In this document: in pieces, positions 8,535-15,746 of the stretch | Position numbering within the stretch: the stretch's first letter is position 1 | Layout: every line of letters begins with the position of its first letter | Assembly: GCA_023242925.1 (NCBI GenBank) | Contig: CP096134.1 | Location: forward strand, 3,677,501-3,741,500 | DNA length: 64,000 nt | Direction: 5' to 3' | From: Hyphomonadaceae bacterium JAD_PAG50586_4 | Lineage (GTDB): Bacteria > Pseudomonadota > Alphaproteobacteria > Caulobacterales > Aquidulcibacteraceae | Translations under genes and position numbers: made by a program | The notes under the pieces: generated by a model | Told to the model about the DNA's origin: nothing | Databases searched by the model: none | The model's input: only the letters and a program-made list of their open reading frames with translations

Positions 8535-9002
8535 CTAGCTCTGTTGGTCGGGCAACGACACGCTGGCGGCAGCCGCGGGCTTTGGGCGCCAAATCCACAA
8601 GACCGCGCTCACCAATAGCAACGCCGGCACGTCTGCCCACAGATGCGCAATTTCGCCGGGGTAGATCAACGCCTGCGGGATCATGATCCCCGCGTGGACG
8701 AGGTTTGCGAGGATGCCGAAGTCAAAGAGCGAGATCGCAGCTCTTGGATTCTTGGCGCCCAGGATCAGCAATATCGCCCATGAGGCATAGAGGCCAAAGA
8801 GCATCCATACGTAAGGGTGCAAGCCGTCCAATGCCGATGGTGGATGAGCGCCGCAAATAATTGGAAAGTCCGGCGGCAAGCTCCCCCAAACCACGCCGGC
8901 CGGATAAATGAATAGCGTAACGGGCAACAAGAGTGTGCCCCAGCCTACGATCCTCATGACAAGAGCGGATCGCTTCAAGCTAACGTCGTCAGCGGTCATC
9001 AT
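8535..9002 (-). CDS. DUF6632-like membrane protein
   Basis: 155 residues with start MMTADDVSLKRSALVMRIVG, set by AAGGGGG six bases upstream. Four hydrophobic helices (about 15-35, 60-80, 92-110 and 118-140) are linked by short loops. The pairing of a LHPYVWMLFGLYASWAIL helix with the following NPRAAISLFDFGILANLVHA segment resembles the DUF6632 family, in which a Ser-Leu-rich helix and a conserved His precede a Met-rich helix. Function is unknown in that family; a small inner-membrane protein is all that can be stated. Single gene between copies 5 and 6. Confidence 0.65.
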   Translation of the reverse strand: MMTADDVSLKRSALVMRIVGWGTLLLPVTLFIYPAGVVWGSLPPDFPIICGAHPPSALDGLHPYVWMLFGLYASWAILLILGAKNPRAAISLFDFGILANLVHAGIMIPQALIYPGEIAHLWADVPALLLVSAVLWIWRPKPAAAASVSLPDQQS

Positions 9003-9077
9003 CGCCCCCTTTGCAGCGTCGGACCACCTTATTGGAAAAGCGCATGACTGCACGTCAGCAAATGGGTTAGCGCAGCG

Positions 9078-9191
9078 GTCACTATGGGCCAGCGTCGGGC
9101 CATTCGAGATTATTTCTGAGCGTCTCCCGCCCTCAATCCCAGCCGCTCGCCCGGCCATCAATTCGGCGCACGATCGCCGACTTCGGACATT
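9078..9191 (+). repeat. array element copy 6
   Basis: Full-length copy ending in the canonical GGACATT. The left half (GGGCCAGCGTCGGGCCATTC, then GATTATTTCTGAGCGTCTC) is nearly identical to copy 15 at 23.8 kb, so these two are recent relatives. Confidence 0.92.
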
Positions 9192-9194
9192 CCG

Positions 9195-9383
9195 TCAGTT
9201 CAATGAATGCAGTGAAGCCCAGACGACAACAGCCATGAGGGTGAGACCCAGGGCGAGGTCAACCCAAGTGGTCCAGCGACTCCATTGCGGTCGAAAAAGC
9301 GCCGCTGCATTAACGACCACGCCAAGCGCGCAGATCGCGATAAATATCCACCCAAGGCGCTCCAGGGTGAGCAACTCCAGCAT
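9195..9383 (-). CDS. two-helix small membrane protein
   Basis: 62 residues, MLELLTLERLGWIFIAICAL at the start. There are two hydrophobic helices (about 11-30 and 42-58) joined by a short RPQWSRWTTW loop with three tryptophans. No family is recognised. The stop codon lies three bases beyond the GACATT end of element copy 6. The product is a typical small inner-membrane protein; no partner gene is adjacent, since elements lie on both sides. Confidence 0.55.
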   Translation of the reverse strand: MLELLTLERLGWIFIAICALGVVVNAAALFRPQWSRWTTWVDLALGLTLMAVVVWASLHSLN

Positions 9384-9434
9384 TCACATTCTTCCGCTTG
9401 TTGATGGGCGATAATCGCACAGCGTCATGCGATC

Positions 9435-9547
9435 GTCAGCCAGGCCAGTCATGCGCCATCCGACATTTTCTCCGAATGGCTGGCGCGCTCTAAAACCGCC
9501 GATCGTGCCCTGCCCGTCAATCCGGCAGGCCATCGCCGAAAGCTGCC
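9435..9547 (+). repeat. array element copy 7
   Basis: Full-length copy with GTCAGCCAGGCCAGTC, ATTTTCTCCGAATGGCTGGC, CTGCCCGTCAATCCGGCAGG and ATCGCCGAAAGCTGCC. The 5' ATG of the next + gene is about 35 bp beyond it. Confidence 0.88.
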
Positions 9548-9583
9548 GTAGCAGTCCCTGCTCTCAACGTGTATGGGACCACC

Positions 9584-10123
9584 ATGTCAAAATGGAACCA
9601 ACACATTGTCCTCGATGTCGAGGCAGATGGCCCATGCCCGGGCCTATACAACATGATCTCATTCGGCTTGGTCTGCGTCGGCGATCCAGCCCTAAGCTTT
9701 CTGGGCGAGGTCGCTCCAATCTCGGACTCACCCGGCATTGCCGGCGCGCGCGAGGTGAGCGGCATAGCCTTCGACGCTCAAAAGGCGTTTGCTCCGCCAG
9801 AGAACGTCATGAGCGCTGCGACGCAGTGGATCGCTAGCCTCACCGGCGGCAAACGACCGATATTCTGGTCAGACAATCCGGCGTTCGATTGGCAATTCTG
9901 GAATTACTACTGTCACCGCTTTGTTGGCGATAACCCTGCGGGATTTAGCGCTCGTCGCATCGGGGACTTGGACGCTGGACGCCGCAACGAGCCGCTCAAC
10001 ACATCCGCTTGGAAGAAGCGTCGAGAAACCACGCACACCCATAACCCGGTGGACGACGCTCGTGGCAACGCCGAAGCGCTTCGCTGGATACTCGAACAGA
10101 TGGGTCAGCCGTTGAAGGGCTGA
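9584..10123 (+). CDS. DEDDh-type 3'-5' exonuclease
   Basis: 179 residues (start MSKWNQHIVLDVEADGPCPG; an in-frame upstream start at 9569 is possible). All DEDDh catalytic positions are present: Asp11 and Glu13 (LDVEADG), Asp102 (NPAFDWQFW), His153 with Asp158 (HTHNPVDDARGNAEA). The protein is a bare exonuclease domain like the small RNase_AS/oligoribonuclease-type enzymes that trim RNA or DNA from the 3' end. Substrate cannot be told; it could act on tRNA, small RNA or single-stranded DNA. It is a single gene in the array, on the + strand, and its stop codon runs into the truncated element copy 8. Identity of the fold is firm. Confidence 0.85.
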   Translation: MSKWNQHIVLDVEADGPCPGLYNMISFGLVCVGDPALSFLGEVAPISDSPGIAGAREVSGIAFDAQKAFAPPENVMSAATQWIASLTGGKRPIFWSDNPAFDWQFWNYYCHRFVGDNPAGFSARRIGDLDAGRRNEPLNTSAWKKRRETTHTHNPVDDARGNAEALRWILEQMGQPLKG

Positions 10124-10187
10124 TCCGCTCAATTCCGGTCGCTCAGGCTCTGCCAATTTCATGGCCCAATGTCGCCGATTCCAGACC
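10121..10187 (+). repeat. array element copy 8, left half missing
   Basis: Begins at the exonuclease stop codon (TGATCCGCTCAATTCC) and ends TGTCGCCGATTCCAGACC. The left half is absent, as though the gene end replaced it. Confidence 0.6.
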
Positions 10188-10222
10188 TTGCAGAGGTCGG
10201 ACAATTCGAATGAAATAGGCGA

Positions 10223-10657
10223 ATGGGAGTTTCTTGCGGATTGCACCTGATCACAGGCGAGGCTTTCTCCGCCGCATCGCAGGGAGACCTGGCGAGCTTT
10301 GACGCGGAAGAGCGCCGAGCTGATCTCGACAAGGCTTGGCACGCGATCAGCTATCTTGTGACCCACGATCCAAAGGACAATTTTCTAAAAGGCGGCGTTC
10401 AATTGCCCGACGTTTCCGAGCACTGCGAGGCGCATTCGCCTGTCTCTATCGCGGAACTGAGTAAGCGTCTCCGCGCGGCCTCGGTGGAAGCTCTATTGTC
10501 CGGGTTCAACGCGCAGACATTCAACGAGAACAAGATTTATCCGGGCGGATGGGATGAGCATGGAGAGCAATACCTTCGACCCTATTTGGATCGCTTTGTC
10601 GGTTTGGTTCACCTAGCAGCCGACGAGGGAAAAGGAATGCTTGTCATCCTCGCGTGA
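10223..10657 (+). CDS. DUF1877 (YfbM-like) protein
   Basis: 144 residues starting MGVSCGLHLITGEAFSAA, the usual opening of DUF1877/YfbM proteins (MGMsxxx). Further family features are DLDKAWHAISYLVT (about 34-47), the FNENKIYPGGWDEHGEQYL block (about 101-119) with the conserved Ile-Tyr-Pro and Trp, and the ending AADEGKGMLVILA. The fold is cytoplasmic and alpha/beta; the family's function is not established. The gene is alone, and the A of its stop codon TGA is immediately followed by the left end of element copy 9 (CTGTCAGC). It is one of the + strand units of the array. Confidence 0.85.
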   Translation: MGVSCGLHLITGEAFSAASQGDLASFDAEERRADLDKAWHAISYLVTHDPKDNFLKGGVQLPDVSEHCEAHSPVSIAELSKRLRAASVEALLSGFNAQTFNENKIYPGGWDEHGEQYLRPYLDRFVGLVHLAADEGKGMLVILA

Positions 10658-10776
10658 CTGTCAGCTTCGGGCCAGCGCCACGCCAACAGACAATTTTCTC
10701 GAGTGGCCGACCCGCTCCAATCGAGCCGCTGCCGCCGTACCCGTCAATTCGGCGCGCTCTCGCCGATAACAGCCAC
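10658..10776 (+). repeat. array element copy 9
   Basis: Full-length, well-conserved copy. It has ACTGTCAGC left, GGGCCAGCGCCACGCC, AATTTTCTCGAGTGGCCGAC, GTACCCGTCAATTCGGCGCG and CTCGCCGATAACAGCCACT. The left end touches the stop codon of the DUF1877 gene. Confidence 0.93.
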
Positions 10777-10797
10777 TTTGGCTGTTGCTACGCTGCC

Positions 10798-11553
10798 CTA
10801 TCGTGCAGCCAACGCAGCCCCAACCTCAAACACCACGGAAACCTCCGCAGTGTACAGTAAGGGTTCGGGCGCAATTACCGGGGGCAGCACCGCTTGATCA
10901 GCTGACGGCGCGTTGCGCGCCGCGAAAACCGCACGGTTGCCGCTCTGTGCGATCATGTTGTTTGCGCCTTCTTCAACCAACAGGAGCCGCCCGAGACGAT
11001 GTCCTGCGCCCTCTGAATAAATTCGTGCTTTGTCCACAGCATCAGTGATGGCCGCTTCTCGTGCAATTCGCCGCGCACGAGCAGTGTCGCGAAGAGAAAA
11101 TGCAACGTCGTTAAATGCGTCTGGTTGAGAGTTGACTGCGACTTCTACCGCGCGCCCCATGAGCGACAGATCGCGCACGAGTATCGTCACGCCAGCACTC
11201 GCCTCGTATCCGTTGATGCGATCTGGTCGACGATCGCCTCCTTCACGCATCACGGGCGCCACCGAAACATCCGTACGCTCGACCGTCACGTTCTGTGGGT
11301 CGATTGCGCGAACCGCCGCGTCGAGGGCGCGTGTTCGTGCAGACACCTCGTTGGTCGCCTCGGCGGCGGTCCGCCCAGGCGCATAGTAAGACAGACGAAT
11401 TCGCGCTTCATCCGGAGGCAGGTAGACCTCAGCGCGACCAGCGACGCGAACTACCGCTGGATCGTAAGGTCGCAGGGGCTCCATAACTTGTGCCAACGTT
11501 GGCGTGGCGATCAAAGTGATCAAAAGGCCCAGGCTGAAGATCCAGGATCTCAT
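10798..11553 (-). CDS. SIMPL (DUF541) domain periplasmic protein
   Basis: 251 residues with Sec signal peptide (MRSWIFSLGLLITLIATPTLAQ). The start was chosen because GGGGGA lies five bases upstream. The mature protein follows the SIMPL pattern: VVRVAGRAEVYLPPDEARI (about 38-56), an Ala-rich helix AAEATNEVSARTRALDAAV, then INGYEASAGVTILVRDL, and ARRIAREAAITDAVDKARIY towards the end. SIMPL proteins are periplasmic or outer-membrane-associated and linked to oxidative stress or signalling, without a defined reaction. Single gene between element copies 9 and 10. Confidence 0.88.
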   Translation of the reverse strand: MRSWIFSLGLLITLIATPTLAQVMEPLRPYDPAVVRVAGRAEVYLPPDEARIRLSYYAPGRTAAEATNEVSARTRALDAAVRAIDPQNVTVERTDVSVAPVMREGGDRRPDRINGYEASAGVTILVRDLSLMGRAVEVAVNSQPDAFNDVAFSLRDTARARRIAREAAITDAVDKARIYSEGAGHRLGRLLLVEEGANNMIAQSGNRAVFAARNAPSADQAVLPPVIAPEPLLYTAEVSVVFEVGAALAAR

Positions 11554-11640
11554 CAAATCCCCCATGCAATTGTACACACATAGTCAGCGGGCTTGCGGCG
11601 AAATCGTGATCAGCCGCCCATCAGTGGTGTGACCGCGCGC

Positions 11641-11716
11641 TAAGGGCCAGGGCGGACTTATCCTGCCGTTGGTAATGCTGCGTCTGCTAAGGCGCGCTCT
11701 CGCCGAAATGCGACCC
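11641..11716 (+). repeat. array element copy 10, internally shortened (subfamily 2)
   Basis: TAAGGGCCAG is followed directly by ATCCTGCCGTTGGTAATGC, so the TTCTCGAATGACC block is deleted. The right block GGCGCGCTCTCGCCGAAA is perfect. Confidence 0.8.
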
Positions 11717-11724
11717 TGCGCCAT

Positions 11725-11973
11725 TCACTTGTTGTTCTCCGGCGCCTGCGACTGCTTTCCAAACGCCACTGCCATTACAAGCATCAAGCCCACCCCGGCG
11801 GGTCCCGCCGCCAGAAGCAATCCGAGCAGCACTAGCGCGAGGTTAGAATTAGGGGGCCGCTCAGCAGCCAACACGGCGAAAAACAGAAATGAGCCGACGG
11901 CAAGCATCAACACGCCGACTATCAGCGCCAACACTGGATGGAGCGGCTTTCGGTAGCGGCGGCGTCCAAACAA
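11725..11973 (-). CDS. small two-helix membrane protein
   Basis: 82 residues, basic start MFGRRRYRKPLHPVLALIVG. Two hydrophobic helices (about 13-32 and 44-68) are joined by a short EARPPNSN-like loop, and the protein ends QSQAPENNK in the cytoplasm or periplasm. Positive-inside charges place the N-terminus in the cytoplasm. No family is recognised. It is a single gene between copies 10 and 11, and its stop lies nine bases after the element. Confidence 0.55.
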   Translation of the reverse strand: MFGRRRYRKPLHPVLALIVGVLMLAVGSFLFFAVLAAERPPNSNLALVLLGLLLAAGPAGVGLMLVMAVAFGKQSQAPENNK

Positions 11974-12126
11974 GGGTCACCTCTGAGAGTTGGCATCACG
12001 CGTTGAGAGAAAAGACAACACAGGCGTTCAAATCAATATATTTGCGTTCTCCCGAGCGTTACGCCCGCAAGTCCACCTCGCGCGTCAGTCTGGTTCGTCC
12101 ACGACTGACGGTCAGCATGCGGCAGG
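11974..12126. other. non-coding stretch
   Basis: About 150 bp with an AT-rich segment (CAAATCAATATATTTG, 12032-12047) that is a near-perfect palindrome and could be a regulatory site. Nothing else is seen. Confidence 0.3.
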
Positions 12127-12233
12127 ATTGCGCCAGCACTGGGCCGATCGATCCGGCGAATGGCCGTCGCGCTTCATTGCTGCCGCTGGCACCCTTCTCA
12201 TCAATCCGACCTGATGTCGCCGTCAGCGAACAT
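12127..12233 (+). repeat. array element copy 11 (degenerate)
   Basis: Recognisable by GGGCCGATCG, GGCGAATGGCCGTCGCGCTTC, CTGCCGCTGGCACCCTTCTC, TGTCGCCGTCAGCG and the ACATT end. The stop codon of the next - strand gene (TCA at 12223-12225) lies inside it. Confidence 0.7.
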
Positions 12234-12507
12234 TCGCTTGCCAACACGCCTCGAACTCGACCCCGGAAATCTCTTCCGGTTCGAACTCAGGATTGGCGGC
12301 TATTTCGGAGAGGGACGGCATTGCCACTGTCCCCAGCAGGGTCCCACCTGACTCACGGTCGCGCGCCGCGAAACCGACGCGTCCATCCCGCCAAATCTCG
12401 ACTTTCCGAACCTCGAAGCGTTGGTCATCGAGTTCGGACCACAGATCGACCGGCTCGTTTGGATGGTCGTGAAGCCATCGCACCCGCATGTAGCTCGCGC
12501 CGCTCAT
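12223..12507 (-). CDS. DUF6881-like protein
   Basis: 94 residues from the start MSGASYMRVRWLHDHPNEPV; the longer reading frame upstream crosses element copy 12 and is rejected. The sequence pattern (YMRVRW, then VDLWSELDDQRFEVRKVEI, then WRDGRVGFAARD) is that of the DUF6881 family of small cytoplasmic proteins. Their function is unknown, and they often occur as isolated accessory genes. The stop codon is embedded in the right end of element copy 11, and the start is 25 bp from copy 12. The gene therefore fills its segment. Confidence 0.8.
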   Translation of the reverse strand: MSGASYMRVRWLHDHPNEPVDLWSELDDQRFEVRKVEIWRDGRVGFAARDRESGGTLLGTVAMPSLSEIAANPEFEPEEISGVEFEACWQANVR

Positions 12508-12531
12508 TATCGGATTGTCTCGCAACTTTCG

Positions 12532-12648
12532 AATGTCTGCAAAGGCCACGGCGCGCCGCTGATGAATTTTCACGACAGGCTCACCTACTCCAATCCGGTC
12601 AGTCGCTTACCCTGCTGACGACCGGCACGTCCTCGCCGAAATCAGTCG
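12532..12648 (+). repeat. array element copy 12
   Basis: Canonical AATGTCTGC left end at 12532, AAAGGCCACGGCGCGCC, ATTTTCACGACAGGC, and CCTCGCCGAAA right block. The stop codon of the following Lrp-family gene (12642-12644) is within its last bases. Confidence 0.88.
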
Positions 12649-13127
12649 TCCGCTGCTGCCCATACTGGCCGCTTGGTCGTGAACTTGACGGTGGACCAGA
12701 CCACGAAGCTATCATAGCGGCGCAGCGATGGATTGCTCATGAGCGTCGCTTCGCCCCAGCTTTCATAGTCCTCTGTGCTCTTAGCAGCGACGATGACAAT
12801 GAAATCAAACTGACCCGCGGTGGCATAGCACTGCAGCACTCTGTCTTCTCGCCGCATTGCCTCTCGAAAGGCGTCGTACGCTTCGCGCGTCTCGCGTTCG
12901 AAGGTCACAGAAACGACAACGGTGATCCCGCCAACGCCGGCTTGCTCGGCGATGATAGCAACTTCGCGCGCTATGACCCCGCCGTCTCGCATGGCTTGGA
13001 CGCGACGCCGTACGGCGGAACCCGACAGACCGACCTCCTCGCCCACCCTCGCGTGGGAAAGAGTGCAATCATCCTGAAGGATCGCAAGGATGCGTCTGTC
13101 GAGCCCGTCGAGCTGCATAGGAACCAT
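12642..13127 (-). CDS. Lrp/AsnC family transcriptional regulator
   Basis: 161 residues. The N-terminal winged helix-turn-helix is seen in LDGLDRRILAILQDDCTLSH and VGEEVGLSGSAVRRRVQAM (about residues 6-45). It is followed by the linker and a C-terminal RAM effector domain: ITVVVSVTFERE (about 68), CYATAGQFDFIVIVAA (about 101), and VVWSTVKFTTKRPV at the end. The family binds DNA as an octameric or dimeric ring and responds to amino acids. The start at 13118 (MQLDGLDRR) is an alternative. It is divergent from the S41 peptidase gene at 13258, separated by 130 bp, and is the likely regulator of that gene and of itself. The stop overlaps element copy 12. Confidence 0.92.
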   Translation of the reverse strand: MVPMQLDGLDRRILAILQDDCTLSHARVGEEVGLSGSAVRRRVQAMRDGGVIAREVAIIAEQAGVGGITVVVSVTFERETREAYDAFREAMRREDRVLQCYATAGQFDFIVIVAAKSTEDYESWGEATLMSNPSLRRYDSFVVWSTVKFTTKRPVWAAADD

Positions 13128-13257
13128 AGAATAGAGAAATTGAGCAAAGCAACAAGGCTACACGCCCATTTTCGTCGCGCTAACTACGATATTCGCTGAG
13201 ATACGGCGCGTGGCTCATTGTAGCTGTGGCGCTAACAATTTCGGAGTCAGGGATCTC

Positions 13258-14592
13258 ATGCGCACCAGCCTTCTCGCACTGTGCTTTTCAGCTTTCTTGT
13301 TGACGCCGGCAGTTGGCTTCGCCCAACAGCAAGCCAGAGTTCTCCCTGCAGGCGTTTGGCACAGCGAAGGGTACGGCTATGTCGCGGTCGTCGATCGCCG
13401 ACGCGTCAGGACTTTTGACCTATCCGCTGCGGGTTGCGTTCGCGGCCCGACCTATACTCTCTCAGATTTTCACAACTATTTTGGACGCGTCACAACTGAG
13501 AGCGGCGGAAACGTCGTCCTCAATCGCTCGCCAACTCGCGACACTGTCAGGGAACTCGAACGCCTTCCCGCAAGTTGCCGCCGACCGCTGAGAGCGTCCG
13601 ATCACAACCAGAACATTTCGATATTCTCGCAGACATTTGCAGAATTCTACCCGTTCTTCCACGAACGCGGCGTTGATTGGCAGGCAGCCACAAACGCAGC
13701 GCGACTAAGGTCTGATGAAGACTTGTTTGAAGTCCTCGCAGATATGGTTCAACCGCTCAACGATGGACACGTAACGATCGCTGCGGGCGAACGCAGTCTC
13801 GATCTGGAAACCGTGTCTGCCCCTGGCGCGGCGCTGGACGGCGCACCCTGGGCATGGCGCTCTTTGCGCGCAAGCCTGCGTGACTATGTTCAAAGCGCGG
13901 AAACGCCGCTGCAATCGCCTGCCATCCTAAGCGGCAATCGCCGAGTGCTTTACGGACGCCTCGCCGGAAACATCGGTTATTTTGCACCTCTGGCGATGGG
14001 CGCATGGGCTGAAGGCCAGACAGAGGACACGCCTAGCGACCAACATGCCGCTGCCGCGGCCAGCGTTATGGATCAGATTTTGAATGAACTCAGTGACGCT
14101 CGCGGCATGGTCATTGATTTGCGACTCAATTCGGGAGGCTTCGATGCGGTTGCTATGGAAGTCGTTTCTCGATTTGCGGCCCAGCGAACACTCGCGTTTC
14201 GCAAGCATGCCGCCGATGGCAATGTCTATGACGTGTATCTCGAACCAAGCCAAAGTCGCGGTTTTGACGGGCCAGTCGTCATCCTAATCGGCGACAATAC
14301 GGTCAGCGCGGGTGAGACAGCAGCTTTGGCGTTCGCATCGCTTCCGAATGCGCACCTGCTTGGGCAGCCAACACGCGGCATACTTTCCGATGCCATTCCG
14401 AAAACGCTCCCAAACGGTTGGACATACACTTTATCGATCGAAAGCGTGCTGACGCCTGAAGGCGCATTGGTGGAGGTTGTCGGCGTTCAACCCGATGAAA
14501 TGACATCTTCTGCAGAGGCCCCCGAACCCGAGCTGCTTTGGGGACGAGACATTCTGGCTGCGGCTGCCTGGCTGCGAACACGCATGAATTGA
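13258..14592 (+). CDS. S41 family (C-terminal processing-like) peptidase, secreted
   Basis: 444 residues with signal peptide MRTSLLALCFSAFLLTPAVG (cleaved after GFAQ). The C-terminal half is a Peptidase_S41 domain: GMVIDLRLNSGGFDAVAMEV (about 282-301), VVILIGDNTVSAGETAALAF (about 340-359) with the catalytic Ser in TVSAGE, and GQPTRGILSDAIPKTLPNG. The middle has the helical DLFEVLADMVQPLNDGHVTI segment common to S41 proteins without a PDZ domain. It probably acts in the periplasm on an unknown peptide or protein. It is divergent from the Lrp-type regulator gene. A stable hairpin follows the stop. Confidence 0.88.
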   Translation: MRTSLLALCFSAFLLTPAVGFAQQQARVLPAGVWHSEGYGYVAVVDRRRVRTFDLSAAGCVRGPTYTLSDFHNYFGRVTTESGGNVVLNRSPTRDTVRELERLPASCRRPLRASDHNQNISIFSQTFAEFYPFFHERGVDWQAATNAARLRSDEDLFEVLADMVQPLNDGHVTIAAGERSLDLETVSAPGAALDGAPWAWRSLRASLRDYVQSAETPLQSPAILSGNRRVLYGRLAGNIGYFAPLAMGAWAEGQTEDTPSDQHAAAAASVMDQILNELSDARGMVIDLRLNSGGFDAVAMEVVSRFAAQRTLAFRKHAADGNVYDVYLEPSQSRGFDGPVVILIGDNTVSAGETAALAFASLPNAHLLGQPTRGILSDAIPKTLPNGWTYTLSIESVLTPEGALVEVVGVQPDEMTSSAEAPEPELLWGRDILAAAAWLRTRMN

Positions 14593-14609
14593 TTGCTGCA
14601 ATAGGTGCG

Positions 14610-14628
14610 GCGGCGTTCGCCGCGATTT
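14610..14628 (+). terminator. hairpin after the S41 peptidase gene
   Basis: GCGGCG-TT-CGCCGC stem-loop followed by GATTT, 17 bp after the stop codon. The stem is short and the T tract weak, so this is a plausible but not strong intrinsic terminator. Confidence 0.45.
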
Positions 14629-14764
14629 AACTGACGACCCCGAAGATGGTCCGCTGGTCGAAAACAGCGCCGCGCTTCTTCTGATCACGGTGCGGACTCT
14701 CGTCATAGACACTAGAAAGGACGCGTTTGACGCCGCCGCCTCCAACGGCTGCCTGTGTGCCCAT
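14627..14764 (-). CDS. possible 45-residue protein
   Basis: A short - strand frame starts ATG at 14764 and ends TAA at 14627-14629, giving MGTQAAVGGGGVKRVLSSVY and a charged end with DQKKRGAVFDQR. It fills the space between the S41 peptidase gene and element copy 13, where a gene is expected by the pattern of the array. There is no clear ribosome binding site and no family. It may equally be non-coding. Confidence 0.3.
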   Translation of the reverse strand: MGTQAAVGGGGVKRVLSSVYDESPHRDQKKRGAVFDQRTIFGVVS

Positions 14765-14772
14765 TGGCGACC

Positions 14773-14881
14773 GTCCGAACCAGCGTGCGTCATAGCCAAG
14801 ATTTTCGCGAGCGACCTACTCGCTCCATTGCGGCCAGTGGCATAGCGCCCGCAGCAATGGTGCGTTGTCGCCGGTTGTGTC
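14773..14881 (+). repeat. array element copy 13 (divergent)
   Basis: GTCCGAACCAGCGTGCGTCA left, ATTTTCGCGAGCGACCTACTC middle, GCGTTGTCGCCGG right. The right half resembles copy 24 (CAGCAATGGYGYGTTGTCGCCG), forming a third, smaller variant. Confidence 0.7.
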
Positions 14882-14970
14882 ACTGCCGCCGTCGAGAAGG
14901 GGTCGTTGAGGAATTGGACAGGCCTGATTTCATCCTGCAACATTTGGCGACATCTGGGGAGAGAGTGGTC

Positions 14971-15525
14971 ATGAAAGTTGTGTTCGCGCTGATCATGCTC
15001 GTTACGGTCACCGCCTGTTCGCAAGCCACGCCGCCGGCGACGCCCGATGTCGCCGCCTCCCCAGCATTCACGGCCGGTGTTCCTCCGGCGACGCCGGCGG
15101 CTAGCGATCGAAGCGCGGGCGCGCTCGGCTCCGGGTGCGCGCCAAGTGCTGACGCGTTGCCAGACGGCGCCTGGTTTGGATACGCGACGCGTTGGGACGC
15201 AACCGGTATCGATTTCGATCTTGCGTGTCTTTATGTGGGTGATGCGGCCATCGCCCAAGCAACCGCGCGCAACGACGAATTCGCGAACGACTACTATCTC
15301 GTCAATGACGCGACGACGATACGCCGCTTGGATGTCGTCGCGAACGCCACGGCCTATCGGTTGTCGGCGGCGGGTGGCGCAGCTTTGGAGGGCACGACCT
15401 ACGCCGACCTCGCCGCCAACCCCGGCGAGGCGAGCGCCTCGTTTTGCCCGGGTGAGCAATGCGCAATCTGGGTGTTCGTCAACGACGGCATTGTAACCGA
15501 GGTGATGTTGCAGTTCTTTCCCTAA
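14971..15525 (+). CDS. lipoprotein of unknown function
   Basis: 184 residues. The start ATG at 14971 is preceded by GGGGAGAGAG. The signal MKVVFALIMLVTVTAC carries a lipobox with Cys16, then a Thr/Pro/Ala-rich linker to about residue 45. The globular part has several Cys residues (GSGCAPSADALPDG, FDLACLYVGD, FCPGEQCAIWVF), consistent with disulfides in the periplasm. The pattern DLACLYVGDAAIAQA resembles no family I can name. It is the only gene between element copies 13 and 14. Confidence 0.65.
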   Translation: MKVVFALIMLVTVTACSQATPPATPDVAASPAFTAGVPPATPAASDRSAGALGSGCAPSADALPDGAWFGYATRWDATGIDFDLACLYVGDAAIAQATARNDEFANDYYLVNDATTIRRLDVVANATAYRLSAAGGAALEGTTYADLAANPGEASASFCPGEQCAIWVFVNDGIVTEVMLQFFP

Positions 15526-15591
15526 CAATGGCCGGCATCACTCCAGCAGTCGTCTGCATTGACGTCGACGAGGAGAATAAACGCGAAGACT

Positions 15592-15712
15592 GATTGTCCC
15601 AAACGGGCCAGACCGGCTCTGAGCGCCACATCCTTACGATCGGCTTACTCGATTCAATCGTTGCTTCGGTAATGCTGCGAACGCTTCGGCGCGATCTCGC
15701 CGAAGGCGGTCA
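15592..15712 (+). repeat. array element copy 14 (subfamily 2)
   Basis: GATTGTCCC left end, GGGCCAGACCGGC, CTTACTCGATTCAATCG, TTCGGTAATGCTGCGAACG and GGCGCGATCTCGCCGAAGG. It marks the left border of the 8-kb TIR/MoxR cluster. Confidence 0.85.
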
Positions 15713-15746
15713 AAGCACCTGCCGAAGCGAACGGCAGACAAGCGCC

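Noticed and set aside
11889..13199. 436-codon open frame on the + strand
   Set aside because: It crosses two repeat elements and runs opposite the DUF6881-like and Lrp-family genes; composition is Arg/Ser-rich without any domain.
14431..15528. 365-codon open frame on the - strand
   Set aside because: It overlaps the S41 peptidase end and the lipoprotein gene and crosses element copy 13; no start signal or domain.
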